Shown here: in pieces, positions 22,498 through 34,260 of the stretch | Layout: each line of letters begins with the position of its first letter | Numbering within the stretch: the first letter of the stretch is position 1 | Origin: Endocalyx cinctus | Lineage: Eukaryota; Ascomycota; Sordariomycetes; Amphisphaeriales; Apiosporaceae | Length of the DNA: 64,000 nucleotides | Direction: 5' to 3' | Assembly: GCA_001600455.1 (NCBI GenBank) | Contig: BCKC01000009.1 | Span: forward strand, 1,736,001-1,800,000 | Notes under the pieces: model-generated | Seen by the model: the letters and a program-made list of their open reading frames with translations, nothing else | The model's database searches: none | Told to the model about the DNA's origin: nothing | Made by a program: the position numbers and the translations under genes

Positions 22498-23589
22498 ATG
22501 GCGCCGTCGGATTTCGGTCTTCTAGACGAGCGGGAAGAGATAGAGCTACACAAGACCCGGCTTCTTAACGTAGAAGAAAAGCCTTTCAAGCGATTAACTA
22601 AACGGCTCGTAGCCCCGGGCGCATTTACCAATCCTAACAAGAAACTAGCGACACCCCCTCCAGAAAACGGCAATGGTACGGAGAGCCAAGATCCTCCTAC
22701 GACCGACATCGCCGCTCTCAAGGAAGATATCATGCTCGATTTCGCGGCGTTCGACTCGGCGATCGCGCGACTTCAGTTCCTAGCGACCGCAAACGCCGCC
22801 GAGAGGGAGCGGTACGCGGCGGACCGGTTAAACATCCTGGATACGATGGAGGCGGTGCGAGAGGGAAATTCCCAGCTGAAGACCCGGCTGGAGGAGGCTA
22901 AAGAGACGCTGGCACGCAGGCGGAAATTCGACGAACTCGCCGACAAGATCACGAGCAATCGGATGCTTAGGACGCGCGCGGAGCAAGAAGTGAACCTGGC
23001 CAAACTCGCCGAGGAGTGCGACGAGCTCCATCGCGAGAGCGAGACCTACGCGTCTACGTGGCGCGAGAGAAGAGAACAGTTTGAGCGTCTCGTCGACGAA
23101 GGGAAACGGCTCCGCGCCCTCATCCGCGACGAGAAGGAAGAGGTCGAACGGCGAGAAGGAATGGATTCGGACGCGGAGGATGGCGAAACTGGCGGTGCTA
23201 CGCCCGGGAAGATTCTAGCTGGCCTAGTTAGCGGTAACGCGACGCCGCGTCCCGAGGTAGGCGTCGCCGGTAGGGCGGTGAGCGAAGTGAACGGGAATGC
23301 TACGCCGAGGCCTGACAGCAGTCGAGGGGACCGGACGCCGAGACCTGATAGCCACGAAGCTGGCGACGACGGTGCGGGCCTGAAGCCGTCGACAGCGGAA
23401 ACGAACGGAAGTTTTTCTAGATCGGGAAGCCAGCAGCCAAGGGACGAAGGGGAGGATGTCGAGATGAGCGAGTCGCAGACGCAACCAGCCGGTACCCCGA
23501 TGACGGAAGATAACCCGGAGATGCGAGAGACGCCGCAGATCACGGTGGAAGCTCCAACGAATGGTGGGGATAGTATGGATACTACATGA
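22498..23589 (+). CDS. THOC7: THO complex subunit 7 (THOC7/Mft1-like)
   Basis: A single-exon, 363-residue protein. Residues 1-60 include LLNVEEKPFKRLTKRLV, followed by a long coiled-coil rich in Glu, Arg and Leu from about 75 to 225 (RLQFLATANAAERERY, RTRAEQEVNLAKLAEECDEL). This matches the Tho7/Mft1 family, a component of the THO/TREX complex coupling transcription to mRNA packaging and export in the nucleus. The C-terminal third (about 226-363) is disordered and acidic, and carries three degenerate TPRPD/E units (NATPRPE, NATPRPDSS, RTPRPDS), a fungal extension of unknown role. It converges on the tubulin cofactor A gene, 363 bp away. Confidence 0.85.
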   Translation: MAPSDFGLLDEREEIELHKTRLLNVEEKPFKRLTKRLVAPGAFTNPNKKLATPPPENGNGTESQDPPTTDIAALKEDIMLDFAAFDSAIARLQFLATANAAERERYAADRLNILDTMEAVREGNSQLKTRLEEAKETLARRRKFDELADKITSNRMLRTRAEQEVNLAKLAEECDELHRESETYASTWRERREQFERLVDEGKRLRALIRDEKEEVERREGMDSDAEDGETGGATPGKILAGLVSGNATPRPEVGVAGRAVSEVNGNATPRPDSSRGDRTPRPDSHEAGDDGAGLKPSTAETNGSFSRSGSQQPRDEGEDVEMSESQTQPAGTPMTEDNPEMRETPQITVEAPTNGGDSMDTT

Positions 23590-23952
23590 TTTGATTAGGT
23601 CATTCGCTCTTTACTGTAATTACGAGAAGTACAACACGGTAGACGGGATTAAGAATTATACCCAATGCACCAAGGCAGAAGAAGAATACAGGGCTTAGCT
23701 CACCTTCGATATTTGAGCTAAAAATCTGAATAATATATTTCCGGGAACAGAACTATTCGTCTTTATTGTGTAAATCATGCGTGGTATCATAGTTTTTCTC
23801 TTTTCCTTCTTCACTGGTTTATTATCCGGACGGGAGGGCGGGTATTCTAACCGGCCTTCCCTCCATCTAGCCTCCCTTTCTTGGTATAGTATCGTATTGT
23901 CTCGTCTCGTCGAAAACCCATTATCAATGCTCTGCACGAAGCTAATTTCTCT
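23590..23952. other. convergent 3' intergenic region
   Basis: 363 bp between the stops of the THO subunit (+) and tubulin cofactor A (-) genes. It holds both 3' ends and no gene. Confidence 0.5.
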
Positions 23953-24418
23953 TCACGCAACAGACGGCTCACCCACAGCCTGGCCCAGAGCCAGGGCTTC
24001 TTTCGCCTTAGCCATCTCCTCAGCCGGTCCGCCCTCGCCTTCAGCCGTGGCGATCTGTTCCTCGAGTCTCTGAACGGCCTCTGCGATTCGCTCTTTTAGG
24101 GGTGTGAAGATAGCTTTCGTCTCCTCGATCGCTTTTTTCTATATTGGTTTAGATGGTTAGTCAGGCGCTTGCGAACGATTGACTATGCTTGCTTGGCTCG
24201 AAAAAAAAACAGAAAAGAAAAGAAAAGCATGTCCTCACCTCCTGCTTTAGCATGAACTCGGCATTGCCGTCTTGAGATGCCGCAGCACCGCTCATCTCGG
24301 TCTCGAGCTTCTTGACACGTTCCTCCTGCTGCGTCAGCTCCTTTTCGTAGTATTTTTGCTCCTTGACGAGTCGCTGGACGGACTGCGTCGCGATGGTGAG
24401 GGGGGACGGTGCGGGCAT
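23953..24418 (-). CDS. RBL2: tubulin-folding cofactor A (TBCA/Rbl2)
   Basis: Model: complement(23953..24138, 24239..24418), 121 residues, typical for the family. Exon 1 runs MPAPSPLTIATQSVQRLVKE to MLKQE with donor GTGAGG; exon 2 resumes KKAIEETKAIFTPLKERI after an acceptor ATAG. The protein is an all-helical bundle with coiled-coil character (YYEKELTQQEERVKKLE), as expected for cofactor A, which binds and buffers beta-tubulin during heterodimer assembly in the cytosol. The last residues (GQAVGEPSVA) are a short low-complexity tail. Confidence 0.9.
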
Positions 24419-24861
24419 CGTGTCTCGATGTCTTTTGTTTCAGTTGGGAGAGCTGTTGCTGGTAATTCGGTGCTTGATAGAATTGGTGGTCCACGTGCTT
24501 TTGGGCCTATCTGTTTGAAGAGAGACAATGGGGTCTTTGTTCAGTATGAGGTTTCTTTTTGAATACGGACGAATATGTGGTGCTTGTTTCCTTTTTATAT
24601 TACAAAATAAAGAGTTGCCTAATATTCTTCCCATGATGTTTTTTTTTTCCATATCTAGAAATCTGTTTTGGTGGGGTTGGCGGGGTAAAATCTGATCAGA
24701 CGTTTAATGGAAGCTTTTATGCAATTAGGCACTACAATTACAACAAAATTATGACCACGAAAAGACATTACCCATGAATATCTTATTTTCTTTGTGTATC
24801 CAGAATCTAGGCATCAATTAAACAATCTTGGTGCCTGCGAGGCAACCTCTATTTACTGTTT
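24419..24861. other. promoter of tubulin cofactor A and 3' flank of the hydrolase
   Basis: 443 bp between two minus-strand genes. Small ORFs on either strand here are shadows or chance. No motif stands out. Confidence 0.5.
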
Positions 24862-26063
24862 TTATTGATCCAGCAACCAAAGGAGCCCTGACTGGGAGTC
24901 GATCGCGTGCTTCTCGCTTTGCTCGAGGGGAAGACCTAAAGCCCAGAAGACGTGAGGCAACCCGTGGTAGATATCTAGTTTCGTCGGAACACCAGCATCT
25001 TTCCAGACCTGTTCTGTGACCAAAGTGCAATCTCGCAGAGGATCAAAACCACACGCTTGAAAGTATGTCTTTGGCATTATCGAAGGATCTGGTATGGCAA
25101 TCGGATACGCTAGGGGGTTTCCAGGCACTGCTTGATATAAACCTGGACAACAATATTTCTTAACAATCTTCTGATTCTCAACAAAGTAGGAGGAATATCA
25201 TAAGCTTACTTTGGATCAATTCCCAGGCCTCTAGACTCATGACCGGGGCATTCGCGCATTGCTCCGGGCTTATGAAAAAGTCTTGATATTTATTTGGGAC
25301 TGTCTCTTTTCTCGCTGCTGAACACGCAGAGCTATATACTCCGGTGATAGGTGGGTACTCTTTCTCTTCAGTCCAGAGATAAGTTACAGCAAGGGCTAAA
25401 TCAGCTCCTGAGCTCTCACCCGCGACTAGGAACCCTCTTTCAGGGGCGATGTTTAGGTCTTGGATGCTGTGTGCAACCTGTCAAAGCAATTTATGCCAGA
25501 TTAGTTCTAACACACGGTTCAAAGCTTTTCGGCCATGGAAAAACCTACCCATTTCAGGGCATAATAGCAGTCATGCACAGGCGTTGGAAACGGATGTTCC
25601 GGAGCTAAACGATAGTCCACGTTCACGGCGACACCACCTAATTCTGCGAATGCGCGGCTAAGCCTGGAGCCCGTTTCTAGATCTCCGACACAGTGACCTC
25701 CCCCATGTATTATCAACATTACCGGAGATCCGGGTCCTTGCTCTGAGCGTTTTCGGTGCACCCTAATAGTGATGGTAGCGCCGTCACGAGTAAAGATTTG
25801 CCGGTCCTCTTCGCACAACCCGTCCGGCACAGGACTCGGATTCGCGTTCAATTGCGCTAGAAGTGCTCGTATCTCATGGATATCTGTATTCTTATTCCAT
25901 GCGGGGGGTAATTCGAGCCCATCTTTCAGTAACTATGTGATATCAGTAAGGATAAGAAAGCTTAAGCATCTATTAAACAGGTAAGCTAGGGGTATTCCTA
26001 ACGAACCTGATCTAACTGGGGATCGATAGTGGCTAGAGCCTTGATTTCTTCGATTGATCTCAT
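24862..26063 (-). CDS. alpha/beta hydrolase, hormone-sensitive-lipase family esterase
   Basis: Model: complement(24862..25142, 25210..25477, 25549..25932, 26007..26063), 329 residues. Exon 1 encodes [19 protein letters not shown] with donor GTTCGT. The oxyanion-hole motif [10 protein letters not shown] (about 90), [11 protein letters not shown] and the nucleophile elbow GESSG (about 170, where GDSAG is usual) identify the HSL/bH family. The catalytic Asp is in DPLRD and the His in HGLPH near the C terminus. It probably hydrolyses short-chain or alicyclic esters. No signal peptide is seen, so the enzyme is likely cytosolic. Such enzymes serve in detoxification or secondary metabolism. It is divergent from COX17. 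Confidence 0.88.
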
Positions 26064-26611
26064 GCCTACCTAGCTTAAGTGACTTGAGATGTATCGATTT
26101 TACCGTGTCTAAATCCTTGGAGATCTTTATTCTTCACGGTCACAATACTTGAAATGTCTGGGATCTAAAGGTTTAGAATTTCATTGTAATGAATATTTAG
26201 GCAGATCGCTACTTTCTCAATTTCGACATTAGTCTTGAGAAGACCTCCCACGTCAGCAGTACATCCTAGATGACGTCGAAAAACCATACTGGCATATACC
26301 CATCCTTCCCAGGTGGGTGTTTTGATGCGACAAGACTTGCATCCCCCTGAAAGTTGCTAATGAATAATGATCGCTATATCCATCAATCGGATATATGTAG
26401 CTACCGGTGTCTGTTCTCAGTGATAAGATAAGAGCTATTCCACCCTATCGAATGTTCTGCAAATAATTAATGGGCTGCTCTTACAAATCAACTATCTTGC
26501 GATGTTATTTCTTCTAGCAACCTCTGCGTGGAACAGCATATTACTACCAAGTGTACATTGGGTGTAACGGATTACTTTGCGCTACCACCTGCGAACTTTT
26601 CTACTTACACG
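26064..26611. promoter_or_regulatory. divergent promoter of the hydrolase and COX17
   Basis: 548 bp between the start codons. A plus-strand ORF opens at 26528, but it reads into COX17 exon 1 in the wrong frame and is not supported. Confidence 0.45.
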
Positions 26612-27026
26612 ATGGCCTCAAAAAGTGTCTCAATGCGTAAGTCTCGTCGACCGACTCCGTATTCGCAACTAGTTCTTTCAGCGCTAATAATACAATCTTT
26701 CTGTAGCCTCCGTTTCGGAGTCTGTTCCCGCCGTGAACCTGAACACAGACGCCACCGCCTCAAAACCGAAGGTATGTTGGAAGTTATGCCGATAAACGAA
26801 ATCTTATCAACCGCTCGACCGAGAAAGCGGATCCCGTCTCACGAATAAAGAAGTTGTCTCTGACGTATACCTACTACGTATCTAGCCCTGCTGCGTCTGC
26901 AAAGACGAGAAGGCCCGAAGAGACGAGTGTATGCTGTTCTCGAAAGCCGCCGACCCCGCCGCTGACTGCAAGAGTACCGTCGACATGTACAAGAGCTGTA
27001 TGGCTGGGTTCGGGTTCAAGATTTAA
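26612..27026 (+). CDS. COX17: mitochondrial copper chaperone Cox17
   Basis: Missed by ORF size filters because it is split into three short exons: join(26612..26636, 26707..26771, 26886..27026), 76 residues. Exons 1 and 2 give a hydrophilic start (MASKSVSMPSVSESV). Exon 3 gives PCCVCKDEKARRDECMLF followed by a twin CX9C coiled-coil-helix segment (DCKSTVDMYKSCMAGFGFK). The CC-C pair is the Cu(I)-binding site; the flanking cysteines form Mia40-dependent disulfides. Cox17 hands copper to Sco1 and Cox11 in the intermembrane space for cytochrome c oxidase assembly. Junction phases (1, 0) and donors GTAAGT and GTATGT are canonical. Confidence 0.95.
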
Positions 27027-30000
27027 AGCGTCACTCGCTTTGGGCGCACGACATCCCTTGAAAGATGGAGGGAAAAGCCGCAGCGATGCATATATGTCTA
27101 TAGTGTAAGAGCGCATCGAGATGGATACCATAATTGTAACAATAATTGGGGCTGCTTCTGGGGAGGTTTGTGCGAAAATTCATACACGGCGTTCTGGAAG
27201 AAAAAGACGGGCAACTCATTGTATAGAACGACCATTGCTCTTACTAATTGCATTCATTCTTCGGGCGTTTACTTCACTCTACCAGAATTGAAATATTCGA
27301 GTTCGTGATAACCGCGTGTGACGGCGATGAAAACGTTACTTTTGCAACCCACCTCTTCAAAGATACAACTGGCACATATCTTTTCGGCCGGTCGGAGCTA
27401 GATTTCTAGCTGTGGCGAGAACTGGAATTAAGGAGGAATCACCTCATTGCTCAACCACATGTCGCTTTTATTGAGGCAGGTAATTGGGAATGGCAGCTGT
27501 GTCTATACATAGAATTTGCCATGTTCCATCTACAGTATATGTCGAATTATTCAAATGTCCTGTAATACACACCTGCGAACTAGACCAGCTTGTGGGTTTT
27601 TACCGGTCATTTAGCCTGAATGTGAACAACCAGGGGTGTTTTCGTCTCCCATGCAGTCAAAGCAACAAATGTGAGCCATGATTTTCAGGATCAACAAAAA
27701 AAGCTCACACCCATTAAATCAGTACATGGGGTAGTATGGTAGTGTATTATCATTATCATTATTATTATTACGGCGTAGCAGTTTAGAAATAAAACGTCGG
27801 ATATGAGCTGGCTATGCGGCTCCTACTATTGACTAAGTATTTAGTACGCATATCGTGTACCTAAGTATGTAGATGTAGATTTTCAAATTCACGATGGAAA
27901 AGAACAATCAAGACTTCGCAAACCGGCAGCTTCAGTTTGCTTTGTTTTGTTAGGAATCTAGAACAGCAAGAGAGATGAATTACTGTGTAAATCAGGATCT
28001 TCCTAACCTTGCCCCTGGCTTTCGTTTTCGGCTTGTTATCCGATATAGTCGGAGAAATCTGGGGAAAGAGGGCCGGTTGGAATTCTCAATACTGACAGAC
28101 TGGCTGACTGAGTCCCTCGAGCAATTATCTACATAGTGCTTGATAACTACGTGTATACTATACCTACTTAGTAGGTACGATAATTAGATACGTATGATTA
28201 TTACCTCCTATTAATTATCTTGGGTTTATCTTGGTTTTTACAACCCAAGGAACTGGTCACGAGTCTATATTACCTCGTCCCCTCGTTTAAAGCTGTGGTA
28301 CATATCAAGGTCGGCATGGTTGTCAGGTTAGTGCATCTGGCCGAAGTCTTCAAAAAGAATACGTTTGGTATGTGAGCTGAAAATATACAGGTAGAAATCC
28401 TTCCAAGATCACATTTATTGTAAATTCCTCTTCATAGATAACCGAAGATGCACTCGAAAGCTCAAGTTGAACATTTAGAACTTATTCGTTCAGCTTCGCT
28501 GATGCGGAGTAACGCCCCGAACTGCCGGGCATAATCAGACCGAGTTCAAAATTACGGTGTTGTTTCGCAAGCCATGCGTACAAGCTTTTGAAAGGAGCTA
28601 AGCCCATGAAGAAGAAGGCTCTCTGAATACCCTAGTCTTCGGTCCTGTGACGAATCATATGCATGTATTTGGTTATTAGAATGTTCTTGCAAATATAAAG
28701 AAATAGAGAAGAAAAAAAACAAAGAAACATTCCTTCGGCGGGTTAGTTAGGTAATTCCTTTGACAAACTTGGCGCCGGAACACTCCATTATTCCTTGCTC
28801 AATAATACCGCATAACTATGAGTACCTACATTACTTAATTATCTGCTGTATTACTACGCGTAACCAGAATCTTGGCAAGTAAAACAGATCAAGCCCCGGG
28901 TAGAGACCAGAGTTTGGAACGACTGGCGCCATCATTTTCTATATTATAAGTTCTTCATGGTGTAGAGCATTATTATGTTGCTTATGCTGCGGTATGTTAC
29001 CCTGTCAAGGTTAGCAGTCCTCTCTGGGTTCAGTATGGAGTTGTATCGTAAGTGGAAATATAAACGCTCTTTGACGAGAAATGAAAAGCGGGTGGTATGA
29101 GTATGAACGTTTTCCTACATGTATACATTCTCAGCACAACGTACGGTAAAGAATGAGACGGTAAGGAATGAGAAGGGTTCATTGTTTCCAATTCAAATAC
29201 ATAACTGGCTGATTTCATCCACATAGAACGCCGCAAGAGGTGCTATGCTCTAGTGGTATTAGTCTGCTGCACTGCAACCCAAAGAATACCAATCAGAATC
29301 TATCAGTACAGCGACTCATTTACATTTGGTTAGCATCGAAGGATACCTTCAGGATTTTTTCTTCCAGTTAACGTGAGCGGGTATCTCCAGATTCACTGGT
29401 CAACGTAGTGGAGAGCCTGGGGAGGTATCTCAGAAGTTGGTTAGTATAGGTGGATACTGTAACTAGGATGGCAGGGGTGGTAACCTCATATTTACTTTTT
29501 GGTGATTCACACAATTGCACAGTAGTGATGGTCGATAGCATACCGATTATAGAGCGGAAGTTAATTTATTTCCCTGTCTTCATATACATGGGACTCATAG
29601 GTTAACAGTGCTCATCTGATTCGCATAGATGGCTTTATTTCCTGCCTGATGTAGAATAGATTCGCAATACATGCTTATAACAAGCCGTGTCCGATGCTAT
29701 GGAACCACCATGCTCACCAAGTCGAAGCAAAATTTAGAAATTGATCATCAGTCTTGCTGCGTAGCAAAGGACCGTCAGCTTCCATACCAACATTTCGAGA
29801 TTAAGGAAACAAAAATTATCGTGCCGTTTTAATGCTAGAATATTTCTAAATCTTATTCTCTTCAACAGCTATAGATACACGCCAATAGGAGAGTCGTCGG
29901 CGAGTTCACTTATCGTTACTTGCCTGTCCGTGTCCGCGCATGCATCCCGCATCCCGTTATTCCAACAAGTCGGTGTTACTTGGGAAGTATTTGTCCGCAG

Positions 30001-31024
30001 CTCATAATATCCTACCACCCATTATTTCTATGTATTATCTAACAATAGGTTTTTTTTTGAAATTCGATGATGGTCAGATCTATGATTATACCAAGCCGGT
30101 GCTCTCTCGTAAAACAATTTCATATCACAGCGGGTCCGCCCAAACCTCGGGATAATTACAGCGTATGCATATTTGACCAGATCGAGTCCTGCGATGATCG
30201 TACAACTTTAAAAATCGTATTTGGCTGTTCGCAGAATTATTCCGGAGGTTGAAAATGATCATCGTGGTCTGCAATAGGTCTTTTTTCTTTTTCAGTGTGC
30301 GGTAACTGCTGATGGGCTTGGATCGCCTCGGTAGCATTTTCAACGTAACACGAGCTCGGCGACCGTCCAATCGTTCCCGTTAGATCGAACCGAGCTGTAA
30401 ATCCAGAACTCTTTAGAAAAATGCTTTAACCGAATTTTCAAGTTTCCGGATCCAATTCCCAACCAAGACCCATTTCCTCCCCCCTACCCCTACCCCCAGA
30501 CGTACACTAGTAGATGTTCTCCATGGGCCCCATCATCATCTGGGGTTTCTCGAGGTTGGGGATTGGAGATGGGGTAAGGCGGCCAAACCCTAGTAAAAAA
30601 AAGAGAACCCCCCATGTGAACATCTTGCCACGCGAAGGGTGACAGTTCCAGATCTCGCACCATGGCCTGGCTACCGCCAAAGAGTGTGGTGCGACTAATG
30701 GAAGGGTTTTCGTCGCACGAATAGAACAAAAGGATCCAACCGGTCCGCTCGTCCGCCACGGGTCCCCCTTGTCTTATAACTGCTCCCCTTCGCTATATAT
30801 CTAAACAATCTGCCCTCCGAAACTTTGGTTCTTGTTTACTCTGTAGATCATCCTCCTTGTATGTTTCTTATTCACGTACACGCTCGTAAACTGGAGCTTT
30901 AGAGAATAATCTTACCCAAGATTTCTCTGAAGGTTCTTTTTCTTTTTCCTCCTTCAAACCCCATTCGACACATTAATTATCTCGAGAGCGTAGGGGCGAT
31001 TTCTCGCCACACACACCTCTAAAA
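27027..31024. other. 4 kb gene-poor stretch
   Basis: No supported gene on either strand. Small chance ORFs include 27484-27681, whose inner ATG at 27490 gives 63 residues with five Cys but no signal peptide, and 30490-30759. It contains a short ATT/ATC run near 27750-27770. The right end is the promoter of the sugar transporter, with pyrimidine-rich and CTGGGG elements. Confidence 0.5.
30494..30545. promoter_or_regulatory. paired CTGGGG elements, candidate CreA sites, upstream of the sugar transporter
   Basis: CCCCAG at 30494-30499 and CTGGGG at 30540-30545 are inverted matches to SYGGRG, the CreA carbon-repression motif, about 480-530 bp upstream of the transporter ATG. A TATATAT at 30794-30800 could be its TATA element. 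The matches are seen; regulation is inferred. Confidence 0.35.
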
Positions 31025-32905
31025 ATGGCTTTGGGAGAAATTGCGAAGAAGACGCCGAATAAGGAAGTTGTAGAAACTGCTCAGGAGGAGGCTCCGACCT
31101 TCGAGCAGGTTACATGGTACAAAGATCCAGGTCTAAGGAAGCTGTACTTTTATGCTTTCGTTCTCTGCGTGGCCTCGGCCACTACAGGTTATGATGGGTA
31201 TGCGAAGCTGCCGAACCCCCTCCTAATATCTTTATAAACAGGCCGGATTCTAATCAACCAAATCCTACTTGTATAGTTCGTTCTTTAATGCGGTGCAAGT
31301 ATTTCCTACATGGAAAGAGCACTTCGGCGACCCTCAGGGCTCTACCCTGGGTCTTCTCGCCGCCCTTTACACGATTGGAAGTTTATCATCCATTCCTTTA
31401 GTGTAGGTCTATTCTCCCGAACTTCCCCAGATAGCTTGAGCTGGATTAACGAGCTGAACAAAACAAAAATTGCAGACCCATACTTGCCGACAACTTTGGC
31501 CGTAAATTGCCCATCATAATCGGATGTCTCATCATGATTGCCGGTGCCATCATCCAGGGAACGGCACAAACCCTCGGCGCCTTTATGGGCGGCCGTACCC
31601 TCTTGGGTTTCGGAAACAGTTTAGCACAAATTTCATCCCCCATGTTACTGACTGAGATCTGCCATCCTCAACACCGTGGTCGTCTCACGGCTGTGTATAA
31701 CTGTCTCTGGAACGCCGGTGCTATCAGTAAGTAGTTATCAACCCGAAATGAACCCGAGAGAAGTTTGGCATCTGACTTAAAGTAGTTGTGACCTGGCTTT
31801 CTTTTGGTACCAATTACATTCCCAGCAATTGGGCATGGAAGATCCCAGCTCTCCTCCAGGCCCTTCCCTCCCTTGTCCAGATCATCTTCATCTGGTGGGT
31901 ACCGGAGTCTCCGCGATTCCTCATTGCCAAGGATAAGCACGAAAAGGCCCTCGATATTCTCGCTCGATACCACGCCAACGGTGACGTCCAGCACCCGACC
32001 GTCCAGTTCGAGTACCGTGAGATTAAGGAGACTCTCAAGATGGAATTCGAGAGCAAGAAGAACAGCCGATACGCCGACTTCCTCAAGACTAAGGGTAACC
32101 GCTACCGTCTCATCGTCCTCATCTCTCTCGGTTTCTTTTCCCAGTGGTCTGGCAACGCCATCATCTCCAACTATTCCGCCACGCTATACAACCAAGCCGG
32201 TATCACAGGTTCGAACCAGAAGTTCGGCGTAAGTTACTATTTTACCTTCTTAGAAGACATGTATAATATGTTTATTAGTAACTGTGAATTTCCGCTAACA
32301 CAAATGTAAACCCGTAGCTTTCTGGTGGTCAAACTATCCTATCTCTCATCGTCTCCTGCTCAACTGCTCTGCTCATCGACAAGTGGGGTCGCCGACCGAT
32401 GTTCATGACCTCAACCGCGGGTATGTTCGGAGTTTTCGTCTTCTGGACCCTATGCTCCGGACTGTGGGGCGAGCACCGAGCGCCGGGAGCCAATGTCGCC
32501 ATGATCTTCTTCATCTGGCTTTTCGGATTCTTCTACGCGATCGCCTGGTCGGGTCTTCTGGTCGGATACGCGATCGAAATCCTACCGTACAGGTTACGTG
32601 CCAAGGGTCTTATGATCCTGAACATCTCGATCCAGGCCGCGCTCGCGCTCAACACGTACGCCAACCCGGTCGCGTTCGAGGCCTTCGGCGAAGACCACGC
32701 CTGGAAGCTTTACATCATCTACACGTTCTGGATCCTGCTCGAGCTCGGCTTCGTCTACTTTATGTACGTCGAGACCAAGGGTCCCACCCTCGAGGAGCTC
32801 GCCAAGGTCATCGACGGAGAGGAGGCCCAGGTGGCCCACCTCGACCTCGAGCAGGTCGAGAAGGAAGTTGCGATCGAGTCCCACGTCTCTCACGTAAAGG
32901 TGTAG
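31025..32905 (+). CDS. MFS sugar transporter (hexose/lactose permease-like)
   Basis: Model: join(31025..31197, 31277..31402, 31476..31726, 31786..32228, 32318..32905), 526 residues. Twelve membrane segments are expected. Sugar-porter signatures are visible: TTGYDG in TM1, ADNFGRK (the D-R/K-x-GRR/K loop motif), WWVPESPRF (PESPR), DKWGRRP and VETKGPTLEELA (PETK). It sits in the plasma membrane and probably imports a mono- or disaccharide, being closest in flavour to fungal lactose or cellodextrin permease-like proteins. The acceptor of exon 4 is ambiguous by one codon (31783 or 31786). The upstream region carries CTGGGG elements, consistent with carbon catabolite control. Confidence 0.93.
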
Positions 32906-33685
32906 AGAATTATTCCGATGCTGAATCTACCTTCCATCCCTGGTGGCGGATGTTATTGTTAATTTGCATGTCGATTTTTCCGTTTCTTCTATTCTTCTAG
33001 GTATCTTGGACCATATTTGAGAAGCATATGGATTATCTCTGGGGTCCTTTATACTCGCTCCTTTTATATATATCCTTTTTTTTTTTTTCTCCCACCGAAA
33101 ACCGAAAAATTATGTTGCATACCTGTGGCGTCTGTTGTTTGTATGACTTTTATTTTATGAGCTGGGTTTTAGATAGGGACGAGGGAAACACATTACAGAG
33201 TAATAAGATGCTGTAATGTAGACTTTTATAACTTGTGCTCAAAATCATCTCAACGAGGAAAATAAACCAATTTAATGATAAGCATTATATCAAATTTTTG
33301 ATGATTACTGTTATTTATACTCCGTATATACGTGAAATTTCTGGATAGTATCTAGACGGGGCTGACGGGTACCTAGAAGGATTTAGGTTAGGGAGGTCAG
33401 GCTGGTTAGGGTGTCGCTATTCTAACCTAAATCTTCAGCTATTCCGCTGTATTATCCCACACTAAATTTGCCAAGAGCTCAACTAACATATCAACATCAT
33501 TGTCGTATTAGATTTGCTCAACAAGACAACATAAACATTATCAAATCCTTACTTACACCTCCCAGAGGATTAAAAAAAAAAAACGATTACCTTCACATAA
33601 TACTTCGAGATACTAGAGAAATTCTTCTACGCCTAGTTCAAAAACACCCAGCAAAGCAAAGCAAAGCTACCGCCGTTTGCTACTG
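32906..33685. other. intergenic, no supported gene
   Basis: 780 bp after the transporter stop. It contains AT-rich 3' sequence, one TACTCCGTA at 33318-33326 and chance ORFs (33028-33216; 33468-33686). Confidence 0.45.
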
Positions 33686-33868
33686 ATGGAATCTTTTTCT
33701 CTCGCGTCGCAACACTCCGGCGCTATCAATCACATCCATACCATACAGTTTGGCTCGTCAACCGCGGATACGGCACGGGAAATCCGATTAGCTGTCACGG
33801 TAGTGGTTGTGGGCTGGGTTGCCGTGACGGCGTTGAGAACCGTATTTGCCAAAGATAGGCCGACTTGA
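33686..33868 (+). CDS. possible one-helix membrane microprotein
   Basis: An ATG at 33686 opens 60 codons ending in TGA at 33866. Residues 1-30 are polar with several His and Ser; residues about 33-53 (IRLAVTVVVVGWVAVTALR) form one convincing hydrophobic helix, followed by a basic tail (FAKDRPT). I do not recognise a family. The helix and its flanking charges resemble tail-anchored or mitochondrial-membrane microproteins, but chance cannot be excluded. It lies 392 bp upstream of SDHAF1 on the same strand and could alternatively belong to a spliced gene with an upstream exon. Confidence 0.33.
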   Translation: MESFSLASQHSGAINHIHTIQFGSSTADTAREIRLAVTVVVVGWVAVTALRTVFAKDRPT

Positions 33869-34260
33869 TATATAGTCTTCTTCCTAATTTGACCCGATTC
33901 AACTGGCACTTTACATGGAGAGGAAATGTAGTTCCGACTTTCTTTTTGTTAATGAGACGAAGGAATCAACGCGCGACCTCAACGGCTCTCACCCATAGAA
34001 AATTTTGGCTGCAGAGACTTGCTGACCTGTCCGCCTGTTGGAAATCCCCCATTGATGCATAAATTCTTCTGGTCTGGATAGTTACATACAAGATGTATTT
34101 TTACGTATAAATAAATATTTAAAAAAGTATGAATTTTCGGGAACTGTCAGGTCGTCACGGACTTGAGAATTTCATGTCTGGATTATTCTCATACTAAGCT
34201 ATCTTTTTTATATATATATATGTAATTTTATTGACATTATACTTTAAAAATAATAATAAA

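Noticed and set aside
27484..27681. Short Cys-containing ORF as a possible effector
   Set aside because: No signal peptide, irregular cysteine spacing and no splice support.
29230..29330. tRNA-like words near 29240
   Set aside because: No closing acceptor stem or T-arm consensus could be formed. No tRNA or rRNA gene was found in the window.
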